This document shows positions 47,461-56,181 of a stretch of 64,000 nucleotides of DNA, one piece after another. Position 1 is the first letter of the stretch, and each line of letters opens with the position of its first letter. The DNA lies in contig CAWEPB010000008.1 in assembly GCA_963810815.1 (NCBI GenBank), positions 248,001 to 312,000 on the forward strand. The letters run 5' to 3'. Both the position numbers and the translations under genes were made by a program. The stretch comes from CAVQWT01 sp963810815. GTDB lineage: Bacteria; Pseudomonadota; Gammaproteobacteria; Burkholderiales; Casimicrobiaceae. The notes below the pieces were generated by a model that was not told the origin of the DNA, ran no database searches, and saw only the letters and a program-made list of their open reading frames with translations.

Positions 47461-48714
47461 TCAACGGACGCGCCGGATCGACGCGCCCAGCGCGCCGAGC
47501 TTTTCCTCGATCCGTTCGTAGCCGCGGTCGAGGTGGTAGATGCGGTCGATGGTCGTCGCGCCATCGGCCATCAGGCCGGCGATGACGAGACACGCCGAGG
47601 CGCGAAGGTCGGTGGCCATCACGTCGGCACCGGTCAGCTTGGCGACCCCGCGGACGATCGCCGTGTTGCCCTCGACGTCGATGTCCGCGCCCAGCCGCAC
47701 CAGTTCCTGGACGTGCATCATCCGGTTCTCGAAGATGGTTTCGGTGATGACCGACGTGCCGTCCGCGCGCGTCGCCAGCGCCATCATCTGCGCCTGCATG
47801 TCGGTCGGGAACGCCGGGTACGGCGCCGTGCGCAGGTTGAACGCCTTCAACGACCCCCGCCGCGACACGTGGATGCCGTCGGGCCCCGCCTCCACCTCGG
47901 CGCCGGCTTCGCGCAGCTTGTCGAGCACCGCGTCCAGCGCCGCCCCCGCCGCGCCCTCGACCGTGGCGTCGCCGCCGGTCGCGGCAACCGCCGCGAGGAA
48001 CGTCCCCGTCTCGATCCGGTCGGGCATGATCGCGTGCGTCGCGCCCGCGAGCCGCGGCACGCCTTCGATGACGATGCGGTCGGTGCCGGCGCCGGAGATC
48101 CGCGCGCCCATCGCGACCAGGCAGCGGGCGAGATCGGTGATTTCCGGCTCCCGCGCGGCGTTCTCCAGCGTCGTCGTGCCTTCGGCGAGCGTCGCCGCCA
48201 TCAGCAGGTTCTCGGTGCCCGTCACGGTCACCATGTCGAACGCGAACCGCGCGCCCCTGAGCTTCGTCGTCCGCGCGTTGATGTAGCCGTGCTCGAGGTC
48301 GATCTCGGCGCCCATCGCCTGCAGTCCCTTGACGTGCTGGTCGACCGGACGCAGCCCGATCGCGCAGCCCCCGGGCAGCGACACCCGCGCCTCGCCGCAG
48401 CGGGCGAGCAGCGGACCCAGCGCCAGGACCGACGCGCGCATCGTCTTCACGAGCTCGTACGGCGCGAGGGGCCAGTCGATGCGGCCGGCGTCCAGCGCGA
48501 CGGTGCCGGGCGTGCGGGTATCGAGGCGCACGCCCATCTGCGCGAGCAGCGTTTCCATCGTCCGCACGTCGTTGAGTTGCGGCACGTTGGTCAGCACCAG
48601 CGGCTCCGTCGACAGCAGCGAGGCGCACAGGATCGGCAGCGCCGCGTTCTTGGCGCCCGAAACGCGCACCCGACCGGCGAGCGGCCGGCCTCCTTCTATC
48701 ACGAGCTTGTCCAT
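47461..48714 (-). CDS. murA: UDP-N-acetylglucosamine 1-carboxyvinyltransferase
   Basis: MurA starts peptidoglycan synthesis by transferring enolpyruvate from PEP to UDP-GlcNAc. The 417-residue protein has LAGRVRVSGAKNAALPIL at the N-terminus and the catalytic Cys117 in LPGGCAIGLRPVDQH, the residue attacked by fosfomycin. FPTDMQAQMMALAT and ENRMMHVQEL confirm the family. It follows the bolA gene by 96 bases. In many betaproteobacteria hisG comes next; here queF, guaD and the 225-bp element are in between. Confidence 0.96.
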   Translation of the reverse strand: MDKLVIEGGRPLAGRVRVSGAKNAALPILCASLLSTEPLVLTNVPQLNDVRTMETLLAQMGVRLDTRTPGTVALDAGRIDWPLAPYELVKTMRASVLALGPLLARCGEARVSLPGGCAIGLRPVDQHVKGLQAMGAEIDLEHGYINARTTKLRGARFAFDMVTVTGTENLLMAATLAEGTTTLENAAREPEITDLARCLVAMGARISGAGTDRIVIEGVPRLAGATHAIMPDRIETGTFLAAVAATGGDATVEGAAGAALDAVLDKLREAGAEVEAGPDGIHVSRRGSLKAFNLRTAPYPAFPTDMQAQMMALATRADGTSVITETIFENRMMHVQELVRLGADIDVEGNTAIVRGVAKLTGADVMATDLRASACLVIAGLMADGATTIDRIYHLDRGYERIEEKLGALGASIRRVR

Positions 48715-48810
48715 GTCTTCCGTCGGTTGATCCGGCGGCGACGGCTCAGCCGCCGCGCGATCCGGGATGCAGCGGACGCCGGCCGGGAACGACCGTGCCG
48801 CGCCCGGCCT

Positions 48811-49062
48811 TCACTGCCCGCCCTGCTGCCGCTGCGTCCATTCGGCCGGCGTCAGCGTGGTCATCGACAACGCGTGGATTTCCTCGCGCATCCGGTCGCC
48901 GAGCGTCGCGTAGACCAGTTGGTGGCGGCGCACGCGCGACGCCCCCTCGAACGCCGCGGCGACGATCAGCGCCTCGAAGTGATGGCCGTCGCCGCCGACC
49001 TCGACGTGGTCGCAGGCAAGTCCGGCACGGATGGAGTCGGCAATCGATTCAGTGGTGACCAT
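48811..49062 (-). CDS. BolA/IbaG-family protein
   Basis: The 83-residue protein has the BolA-like core (IADSIRAGLACDHVEVGGDGHHFEALIVAAAFEG and RVRRHQLVYATLGDRM). BolA-fold proteins bind monothiol glutaredoxins and iron-sulfur clusters; the histidine in HFEALI-type positions is the usual ligand. The place directly before murA matches IbaG of other proteobacteria. It lies eight bases downstream of the ABC permease gene. It is shorter than full BolA, as expected for IbaG. Confidence 0.9.
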   Translation of the reverse strand: MVTTESIADSIRAGLACDHVEVGGDGHHFEALIVAAAFEGASRVRRHQLVYATLGDRMREEIHALSMTTLTPAEWTQRQQGGQ

Positions 49063-49070
49063 GGCAGGTG

Positions 49071-49847
49071 TCAGGAGCGAAGTTTCCAGCCGGATTTCAG
49101 GAGAGCCAGCGCCGCCAGCATCAGTGCCAGGCAGAATGCGCCGACCACGAGCAGGCTGCCGAGCGGCGGGACGTCGGACAGCCCGAAGAAGCCGTAGCGG
49201 AAGCCGTCGATCATATAAAAGAACGGGTTCGCGTGCGAGAGCGCCTGCCAGAACGGCGGCAGCGACTTGATCGAGTAGAACACGCCGGACAGGAACGTCG
49301 CCGGCACGATGATGAAATTCTGGAATGCGGCGAGCTGGTCGAACTTGTCGGCCCAGATCCCGGCGATGAGCCCCATCGTCGCCAGGATGCAACTGCCCAG
49401 CAGCGCGAAGGCGAGCGCCCATCCCGGGTGGGCGAGGAACAGCGTCGACGGCTCGAACCAGACGGTGATCGCGAAGACGCCGAGCCCGACCACCAGGCCG
49501 CGGACCATCGCGCCGGCGACGTAGGCGACGTAGAGGTCGAGCGGCGACAGCGGCGGCAGCAGCACGAAGATGATGTTGCCGTTGATCTTCGACTGGATCA
49601 GCGACGACGAGCTGTTGGCGAACGAGTTCTGCAGCACCGACATCATCACCAGCCCGGGGATGAGGAACGCCGTATAGCGCACGCGCCCTTCGAACACCGC
49701 GACATGCGATTCCAGCACGTGCGAGAAGATCAGCAGGTACAGCAGCGCCGTCAGCACCGGCGCCGCGATCGTCTGGAAGCTCACCTTCCAGAAGCGCAGC
49801 AGCTCCTTGTAGAGCAGCGTGCGCCAGCCGCCGCGAAGGGTCGTCAC
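49071..49847 (-). CDS. ABC-2 type transporter permease (YadH-like)
   Basis: The 258-residue permease has six membrane helices and the ABC-2 signature region (LSGVFYSIKSLPPFWQALSHANP). The sequence resembles E. coli YadH closely (PPFWQ, GFRYGFFGLSDVP). The start is GTG 49847, overlapping the ATPase gene stop as GTGA. The substrate is unknown. The pair sits between the mla genes and bolA. Confidence 0.9.
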   Translation of the reverse strand: MTTLRGGWRTLLYKELLRFWKVSFQTIAAPVLTALLYLLIFSHVLESHVAVFEGRVRYTAFLIPGLVMMSVLQNSFANSSSSLIQSKINGNIIFVLLPPLSPLDLYVAYVAGAMVRGLVVGLGVFAITVWFEPSTLFLAHPGWALAFALLGSCILATMGLIAGIWADKFDQLAAFQNFIIVPATFLSGVFYSIKSLPPFWQALSHANPFFYMIDGFRYGFFGLSDVPPLGSLLVVGAFCLALMLAALALLKSGWKLRS

Positions 49848-50800
49848 GACGCAGCCCCTGCACCGCGACCGGCCGCGCCGCCGGCACCCGCGTCGGCTAC
49901 CGCGTCGACCCCGCGGCCGACCAGCCGCAGGAACACCTGCTCCAGGTCGGTTTCCTCGAGCGCGAGCTCGTCGATGGCGATCCCCTCGACCCGCAGCGCC
50001 CGAAGCAGGTCCTCGAGCTCGTCGTAGCGATCGAGGCCGATGAAATGGACCGACCCTTCGCGCCGCAACACCCGCGGCTGCCAGGCCCCGGGAACGCGCG
50101 CCGCGCCGAGCCGCACGGTGAGGCCCGCGAAGCGCGAAAGCAGGTTCTGGGTGGTGTCGAGCGCGACGATCCGGCCGGCCTTCATCATCGCGATCCGCGC
50201 GCACAGCGCCTCGGCCTCCTCCAGGTAATGCGTGGTCAGGATGATCGTGTGGCCGTCGGCGTTGAGCTTGCGGATGAAGGACCACAGGTGCTGCCGCAGC
50301 TCGACGTCGACGCCCGCGGTCGGCTCGTCGAGCACGATCACCGGCGGCCGGTGCACCAGCGCCTGCGCGACCAGCACGCGACGCTTCATGCCCCCGGACA
50401 GCGAGCGCATGTTCGCGTCGGCCTTCGCGGTGAGGTCGAGGTGGTGCAGGATCTCGTCGATCCAGTCGTCGTTCCTCGCCAGGCCGAAATAGCCGGACTG
50501 GATCGCCAGCGTCTCGCGCACGGTGAAGAACGGGTCGAGCACCAGCTCCTGCGGCACGACCCCCAGCGCGCGGCGCGCCTCGCGGTAGCCGGTGGTGACG
50601 TCGTGCCCCATGATCCGGGCCGTCCCCGCGTCGGGGCGCACCAGCCCCGCGAGCACCGAGATCAGCGTCGTCTTGCCGGCGCCGTTCGGACCGAGCAGGC
50701 CGAAGAACTCGCCCGGCGCGACCGTGAGATCGATGCCGTCGAGGGCCTGGACGCGGCCGAAGCGGCGCGCGACGTGAACGACTTCGACGGCGGGCGTCAT
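49844..50800 (-). CDS. ABC transporter ATP-binding protein (YadG-like)
   Basis: The 318-residue ATPase has Walker A GPNGAGKTT near residues 37-45, signature SLSGGMKRRVLVAQALV, Walker B VIVLDEPTAGVD and switch TTHYLEEAEAL. A C-terminal domain of about 90 residues follows, ending in an Ala/Gly-rich tail. It pairs with the YadH-like permease. ATG 50800 fits the conserved start; the upstream frame is not conserved. Confidence 0.92.
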   Translation of the reverse strand: MTPAVEVVHVARRFGRVQALDGIDLTVAPGEFFGLLGPNGAGKTTLISVLAGLVRPDAGTARIMGHDVTTGYREARRALGVVPQELVLDPFFTVRETLAIQSGYFGLARNDDWIDEILHHLDLTAKADANMRSLSGGMKRRVLVAQALVHRPPVIVLDEPTAGVDVELRQHLWSFIRKLNADGHTIILTTHYLEEAEALCARIAMMKAGRIVALDTTQNLLSRFAGLTVRLGAARVPGAWQPRVLRREGSVHFIGLDRYDELEDLLRALRVEGIAIDELALEETDLEQVFLRLVGRGVDAVADAGAGGAAGRGAGAAS

Positions 50801-50858
50801 GGCGGAAGCAAGGGAGGAGGCGGCAGCATGATCCGCGGCGAAGGGCGCCGCGGCGAAG

Positions 50859-51188
50859 CTAGGGAGCGAGCAGTTCGTCGACCCCGTAGAGCGCGGCAAG
50901 TGTCGCCAGCGGCGCGGGCACGTTGATGAACTGCAGACGGCGGCCCTCGTCGCGGGCGCGCCGCGCGAACGACAGCAGCGTCGCCACGGCGGCCGAGTCG
51001 ACGCTGGTGAGCCCCCCGCAGTCGATCTGGCCCGACGTCGGCAGCGGCAGTGTCCGCGCCGTCTCGACCACGGCGCCGGCGTCGGCCATGCCGAGCGGCC
51101 CGGTCAGGCGCCAGGCAGCGCAGTCGTTCGACGCGGCGACCGTCCCGGTGCCCTCCCCGGCAGTCCCGGCGACACAGGCGAGGCTCAC
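50859..51188 (-). CDS. mlaB: STAS-domain protein MlaB
   Basis: MlaB is the cytoplasmic STAS subunit that stabilises the MlaFE ATPase complex. The 109-residue protein has the STAS strand-helix core QIDCGGLTSVDSAAVATLLSFARRA. GTG 51188 overlaps the mlaC stop as GTGA, which fixes the start. It closes the mlaFEDACB run. Confidence 0.88.
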   Translation of the reverse strand: MSLACVAGTAGEGTGTVAASNDCAAWRLTGPLGMADAGAVVETARTLPLPTSGQIDCGGLTSVDSAAVATLLSFARRARDEGRRLQFINVPAPLATLAALYGVDELLAP

Positions 51189-51820
51189 TTGCCGGCCACT
51201 CCCTTGTTCTTGTCGGTGAGCGTGCGGATCAGGCCATCGATGCCACCGGCACGGATCTGCTCGTTGAACTCGTCGCGGTAATTGGTCACCAGCGAAACCC
51301 CGCCGACGATGACGTCGTAGCACTTCCAGCCGTCCGCGACCTTCTGCATGCCGTAGTCGATCTGCACCGGCTGCTGGCCGGGCCGGACGACCTCCGTGCG
51401 CACGATCACCTCGGTCGCCTTGTCCTCGGCCCGCAGCGGCTTGTACGCGAGTTGCTGGTCACGGTACTGGTTCAGCGCGCCGGCATACGTCCGCACCAGC
51501 AGCGACCGGAACTCGTCGGTGAGCCGCTGCTGCTGCTCGGGGGTGGCCTGCCGCCAGTTGCGCCCCATCGCCAGCGCGGTCATCCGCGTGAAGTCGAAAT
51601 TCGGCAGCAGCTTCGACTCGATGACTTCGCGGGTGCGCGCCTGGTCTCCGGCCTGCACCTTGGGGTCGGTCTTGACGATCTGCAGCACTTCCTGCGACAC
51701 GCGCTTGACCAGGGCATCCGGCGCTTCCTGCGCCGATGCGGGTCCGGCGGCGACCAGCGCCAGCGCGGCGATCGCCACGAGGGTCATCGCGGCGCGACGG
51801 TAAAAGGCGGGCGGATGCAT
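51185..51820 (-). CDS. mlaC: Periplasmic phospholipid-binding protein MlaC
   Basis: MlaC carries phospholipids between the outer-membrane MlaA and the inner-membrane MlaFEDB. The 211-residue precursor has a signal peptide ending near ASA-Q (residue 30). The core has LLPNFDFTRMTALAMGRNWRQ, EQQQRLTDEFRSLLVRTYAGAL and YDVIVGGVSLVTNYRDEFNE, all characteristic of MlaC/Ttg2D. It is placed after mlaA with a four-base gap. Confidence 0.93.
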   Translation of the reverse strand: MHPPAFYRRAAMTLVAIAALALVAAGPASAQEAPDALVKRVSQEVLQIVKTDPKVQAGDQARTREVIESKLLPNFDFTRMTALAMGRNWRQATPEQQQRLTDEFRSLLVRTYAGALNQYRDQQLAYKPLRAEDKATEVIVRTEVVRPGQQPVQIDYGMQKVADGWKCYDVIVGGVSLVTNYRDEFNEQIRAGGIDGLIRTLTDKNKGVAGK

Positions 51821-51824
51821 GGAT

Positions 51825-52544
51825 TCACTCTTCCTCGGATTCGGGCGCCGGCTTGCCGTCGCGGACCAGGTACTCGCGCCGCTGCAGGTACGCCCGGCGG
51901 ACAAAGGTGTAGCGGTCGAGCGCGGCCTGCTCGACCATCTTGCTGGTGCCCACGACCAGCGCGTTCTCGTTGACCCAGGCCATGCCCCAGACGACGTTGC
52001 GCAGGGCCACGTCGGGGATGTAGCCGGTGGGCGTGGAGTACGCACGGACCAGGAACCCCGTCCCGTCCCGGAACGTCGACGGGCCGAACAGCGGCACGAA
52101 CAGGTACGGACCCTGCGGGATGCCCCAGACACCGAACGTCTGCCCGAAGTCCTCGTCGACCTTGGGAATACCCGCTTCCGAGGCGATGTCGATCAGCCCG
52201 CCCAGTCCGAAGCCGGTGTTCACCATCACCCGCCCGAGGCTGTTGCCGAAATCGTCGGGCTTGCCCTGCAGCGCCGAGTTGAGCGCCGAGTACATGTCGT
52301 CGATGTTGGCGAAGAAATTGGAGACGCCGCGCCGGACGAGTTCCGGCGTGTAGTCGACGTACGCCTGGATCGCGGGCCGGACGACGTTGGTGTCGATCGC
52401 GTCGTGCACGTCGAAGGCGACGCGGTTCGCCGGCTCGAAGGGGTCGCCGCGCATCGGCGCGGCGGCGCAGCCGGCCAGCAGCGCCGCCGCCAGCAGCGCT
52501 GCCGCCCGCAGCCCAAGTGCGCGGAGTCCGGTGCGCGCGTTCAC
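51825..52544 (-). CDS. mlaA: Outer-membrane lipoprotein MlaA (VacJ)
   Basis: MlaA removes misplaced phospholipids from the outer leaflet of the outer membrane. The 239-residue precursor has the lipobox LAGC (Cys26) and the VacJ motifs DPFEPANRVAFDVHDAID, VSNFFANIDDMYSALNSALQG, GRVMVNTGFGLGGLIDIAS and FGVWGIPQGPYLFVPLFGPS. It starts with GTG 52544, overlapping mlaD as GTGA. In enteric bacteria mlaA is unlinked; here it is inside the mla operon. Confidence 0.95.
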   Translation of the reverse strand: MNARTGLRALGLRAAALLAAALLAGCAAAPMRGDPFEPANRVAFDVHDAIDTNVVRPAIQAYVDYTPELVRRGVSNFFANIDDMYSALNSALQGKPDDFGNSLGRVMVNTGFGLGGLIDIASEAGIPKVDEDFGQTFGVWGIPQGPYLFVPLFGPSTFRDGTGFLVRAYSTPTGYIPDVALRNVVWGMAWVNENALVVGTSKMVEQAALDRYTFVRRAYLQRREYLVRDGKPAPESEEE

Positions 52545-53008
52545 TTGCCACCCCCGTCGCTCGCCCGGTCGAACAGGAACTGGCCGATCAGCTTCTCGAG
52601 CACCACCGCCGACTGGGTCTTGGTGATGCGCCCCCCCTCGCCCAGCGTCTTCGTGTCGCCGCCGGTGTCGAGGCCGATGTAGACCTCGCCGAGGAGGCCG
52701 GAGGTCAGGATCGAGGCTATCGTGTCGGCCGTGAACTCGTAGCCGTTGTCGATCTTCATCGTGACCACGGCCTGGAAGGACTTCGGGTCGAGCCGGATGG
52801 TCTCGACGCGGCCGACGACCACGCCGGCGGCCTTCACCGGCGCCCGCAGCTTGAGGCCGCCGATGTTGTCGAACGGCGCCTCGATCCGGTAGCCGGGCGT
52901 GCTGCCGACGTTGGTGAGGTTGCCGACCTTGAGCGCCAGGAACACGATCGCCCCGAGCCCAAGAGTGACGAAGATGCCGACCCAGAGGTCGATCGTCGAA
53001 CGATTCAT
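52541..53008 (-). CDS. mlaD: MCE-domain protein MlaD
   Basis: MlaD is the hexameric inner-membrane MCE subunit. The 155-residue protein has an N-terminal membrane anchor (DLWVGIFVTLGLGAIVFLALKV) and the MCE domain FDNIGGLKLRAPVKAAGVVVGRV, ending with ILTSGLLGEVYIGLD. It follows mlaE by 22 bases, and its stop overlaps the GTG of mlaA. Confidence 0.94.
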   Translation of the reverse strand: MNRSTIDLWVGIFVTLGLGAIVFLALKVGNLTNVGSTPGYRIEAPFDNIGGLKLRAPVKAAGVVVGRVETIRLDPKSFQAVVTMKIDNGYEFTADTIASILTSGLLGEVYIGLDTGGDTKTLGEGGRITKTQSAVVLEKLIGQFLFDRASDGGGK

Positions 53009-53030
53009 GCGGACTGCTCCTCCCGGGTGT

Positions 53031-53843
53031 TCACGCGACGCCCCGGAACATGAAGACGGTGAGTATGAAGTCCAGCGCCAGGATGGCGAGCGAACTCTCG
53101 ACGACGGTGCGCGTCGTGGCGCTGGAGACACCCTCGGCGGTGGGCTTGGCGACGTAGCCCTCGAACACGGCGATCAGGCTGACCGCCGTGCCGAAAACGA
53201 AGCTCTTGATGATGCCGTTGACGATGTCGATGCGGAAATCGACGGCCGCCTGCATGTTTCCCCAGAACGCGCCGGGATCGATGCCGATGAGCCGCACCCC
53301 GACGAGGTACGCACCGTAGACGCCCATCGTCGAGAACAGCGCCGCCAGCAGCGGCATCGATATCACGCCACCCCAGAACCGCGGCGCGACGACGCGCGCC
53401 AGCGGGTCCACCGCCATCATTTCCATCGCCGACAACTGCTCGGTGGTCTTCATCAGGCCGATTTCGGCGGTGATGGCGCTGCCGGCGCGGCTGGCGAACA
53501 GGAGCCCCGCGACGACCGGCCCGAGTTCGCGCACCAGCGACAGCGCCACCAGCACGCCGAGCGAATCGTCGGCGCCGTAGCGGTTGAGCACGTCGTAGCC
53601 CTGCAGCGCGAGCACCATGCCGACGAAGAGGCCGGACACCAGGATGATGACGAGCGACAGCACGCCGGAAAAGTAGATTTCGCGCAGCGTCAGGTGGATC
53701 CGGCGGAGCGCACCGGGCGTGTTCCAGACGACGGCGCCGAAAAAGCGGGTCGCGTAGCCCAGCCTTGCGACCAGGTCCAGCGTACCCGAGCCGATGCGGC
53801 GCAGCACGCGGGCGAGACCCGCCCGGGACTCAGCGACGGGCAT
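53031..53843 (-). CDS. mlaE: Phospholipid transporter permease MlaE
   Basis: MlaE is the membrane-spanning subunit of the MlaFEDB lipid transporter. The 270-residue protein has the conserved MlaE/permease region LVRELGPVVAGLLFASRAGSAITAEIGLMKTTEQ and about five helices. It starts at ATG 53843, overlapping mlaF by 14 bases. Confidence 0.94.
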   Translation of the reverse strand: MPVAESRAGLARVLRRIGSGTLDLVARLGYATRFFGAVVWNTPGALRRIHLTLREIYFSGVLSLVIILVSGLFVGMVLALQGYDVLNRYGADDSLGVLVALSLVRELGPVVAGLLFASRAGSAITAEIGLMKTTEQLSAMEMMAVDPLARVVAPRFWGGVISMPLLAALFSTMGVYGAYLVGVRLIGIDPGAFWGNMQAAVDFRIDIVNGIIKSFVFGTAVSLIAVFEGYVAKPTAEGVSSATTRTVVESSLAILALDFILTVFMFRGVA

Positions 53844-54675
53844 ACAGGTCCTGTTCGTAGGGGCGCGCCGGATAATGGAAAGGCACCGGGCCGTCCGCCT
53901 CGCCGTCGACGAACTGCCGGACGAACGGGTCGCCGGACGCGCGCACCTCCGCGGGCGTGCCCTGCGCGACGATGCGTCCCGCGGAGACGAAATAGAGGTA
54001 GTCGACGATCTTCAGCGACTCGTAGACGTCGTGCGTCACGACCACCGAGGTGATACCCAGCGCGTCGTTGAGCCGGCGGATCAGCTGGCCGACCACGCCC
54101 AGCGAGATCGGGTCGAGGCCGGCGAACGGCTCGTCGTACATCACCAGCATCGGGTCCAGCGCGATCGCCCGCGCCAGCGCGACGCGACGCGCCATGCCGC
54201 CGGACAGCTCCGACGGCTGCAGCTCGGCGGCCCCGCGCAGGCCGACGGCGTGCAGCTTCATCAGCACCAGGTCGCGGATCAGCTCCTCGGGCAGCTCGGT
54301 GTGCTCGCGCATCGGGAAGGCGATGTTCTCGAACACCGTCATGTCGGTGAACAGCGCGCCGAACTGGAACAGCATGCCCAGCTTGCGCCGCATGTTGAAC
54401 AGCCCGTCGCGGTCGAGGTCCGGCACCGACTGCCCCGCCACCATGACGCGGCCGGCGTCGGGCCGCAACTGCCCCCCGATCAGCCGCAGGATCGTCGTCT
54501 TGCCGCAGCCCGATCCTCCCATGATCGCCACCACCTTGCCGCGCGGAATGACCATCGAAATGCCGTCGAGCACCGGCCGCCGGTCGTAGCCGAAGCGGAC
54601 GGCGTCGAGTTCGACGGCATACTCTGGATGGGCGGCGGCGGGCGCGAGGGCGGCCGGCGCGGCGGCATTGGACAC
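53830..54675 (-). CDS. mlaF: Phospholipid transporter ATPase MlaF
   Basis: MlaF powers the phospholipid transporter. The 281-residue ATPase has Walker A GGSGCGKTT near residue 53-61, Q-loop region MLFQFGALFTDMTVFENIAFP, signature ELSGGMARRVALARAI, Walker B LVMYDEPFAGLDPISLG and switch VTHDVYESL. It heads the minus-strand mla run. The 186-base space to the next beta-helix gene upstream shows no other gene. Confidence 0.94.
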   Translation of the reverse strand: MSNAAAPAALAPAAAHPEYAVELDAVRFGYDRRPVLDGISMVIPRGKVVAIMGGSGCGKTTILRLIGGQLRPDAGRVMVAGQSVPDLDRDGLFNMRRKLGMLFQFGALFTDMTVFENIAFPMREHTELPEELIRDLVLMKLHAVGLRGAAELQPSELSGGMARRVALARAIALDPMLVMYDEPFAGLDPISLGVVGQLIRRLNDALGITSVVVTHDVYESLKIVDYLYFVSAGRIVAQGTPAEVRASGDPFVRQFVDGEADGPVPFHYPARPYEQDLYARR

Positions 54676-54861
54676 GGGGCGGGGGACCGTCGGTTACGGG
54701 GAACCCGGGATTGTATCCGGTCGCCCGTGGCGCTTCAATGACCCGCGGTCAGTTAGGTCGCAGGCAGGTCGTTCTGCCCGTCGCAGCGGGGAATATCCGC
54801 GGGGGGTGGCGTCGGTCGGCGTGGCGTCGGAGGACGCAGGTCGGTCAGCGTTAGGAGGCGG

Positions 54862-55972
54862 CTACCGCGGCACTTTCAACGTCGGCATGCCGGAAACATC
54901 GGTCCCGTTGCGGTCGAACTGATTGTTGCCGAAGGTGGTCGTCGTGCCGGGATCGACGGCCAGACCGGTGACGTTGCGGGTGAAGGTGTTCCCGCCCACC
55001 GCGGCCTTGCAGCCCGAGCCGGCCACCTGCAGGCCGGAGGCGTTGGCGGTGTTGTGGTCGGAAATGACGGTGCCGGTCATGGTCAGTACACCTGCACCGG
55101 TCGAGAAGCACTGGAAGTTGATGCCGCTGTAGCCACCTCCGGCGTTGCCGATGATCGTGGCGTCGCGGACCACCGCCTCGATCTGTCCGGTCGTCGACTG
55201 GATCTGGACGTTGATGCCGCCGAAGGTGCTCCCGCTGATCGTGGTGCGCTCGACGACCAGTCGCTGCGGCCCGGGCCCGCTGAAGATGATGGCGTTGATG
55301 CCGGTCGAGTTGCCGTGCACGACGCTGTCCCGCACCCAGGCCTCGCCGGCGTCGTACAGGGATATCCCGCCGTTGTCGTTTTCCTCGATGCGCGCGCGAT
55401 CCATCAGGACCCGGCTGCCGCCGCTGATGTACACACCCTGAAGCGCGTTCGAGCGTACCGTACCCCGAGCCACGTAGACTCGGGTGCCCGCGCCGGCGGA
55501 CACGTTGATGCCCGTACCGTTCATGCCACTGACGGTCACGTCATCGATATGCACCTCGGAGTCGGTGGCGCCGACGTAGATGCCGGTGCTCCCGCCGACC
55601 CCGGTGACCGACAAACCGCGCAGCACGACCGTCAGCGCGGCGCCGGTGATCGTCGACTCCGGTGCCGGATGTAACCGAGATCCCCGCGTACACGCCCGGC
55701 GGCGCGATGATCGACACCGACTTGTCGATGGTCAACGGGCCGTAGCCGGCCGAATCGAGTATCACGACCTCTCCACCGGGCAGCGTCTGCGCAATCGCGA
55801 CGGCGAAGGAACGGCAGGGCTGCGTCAGCGAACAGGGGTTGCCGTCGAGTCCGGTCGACGCGACAAAACTGCGCTGCGCCGCCGCCAGGGCCACCGGCGC
55901 AGCCAGCGAAAGGATCATGGCACCAACCGCGAGGCCGGGCCACCGCCCGGTCGAGCAAAACCTAAGCATCAC
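54862..55972 (-). pseudogene. Secreted right-handed beta-helix protein (paralogue 2), frameshifted
   Basis: The N-terminal part, read from ATG 55969 or GTG 55972, has a signal peptide and the shared module QRSFVASTGLDGNPCSL, PCRSFAVAIAQTLPGGEVVI and SIIAPPGVYAGISVTSGTGV. The frame then shifts near 55651-55657, where one extra base (or loss of two) separates it from VLRGLSVTGVGGSTGIYVGA and the rest of the helix ladder, ending at TGA 54862. Joined, the two parts give about 370 residues, like the other two paralogues. A sequencing error or real inactivation cannot be told apart. CAGGGAGA lies a few bases upstream of the start. Confidence 0.8.
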
Positions 55973-56181
55973 CGTTCTCCCTGACGAGACCTCCGGCCCG
56001 GCGGTCCATGGGCCGCCCGAGACCGTCGGTCACCACTCATTCGGCCGTTTATGATGACCCGCCCGCCGCACGTGCACGCCAAGGCGGTCGCGCCACCGCG
56101 TTCCCGACACAAGGTGCGCCATGCGGTCATCCCGATGTTCCTGCGCTGCTACCGGGGCTCGCACGAGTTCGCGGACCCGTT

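Noticed and set aside
47292..47564. Small reading frames inside the inverted-repeat element
   Set aside because: Short, overlapping murA or crossing the repeat ends, with no ribosome-binding site and no family resemblance, including to REP-associated transposases.
55973..56181. Extra gene between the two tandem beta-helix copies
   Set aside because: Open frames there are continuations of shadows; the 209 bases hold only the upstream region of paralogue 2 and no conserved product.
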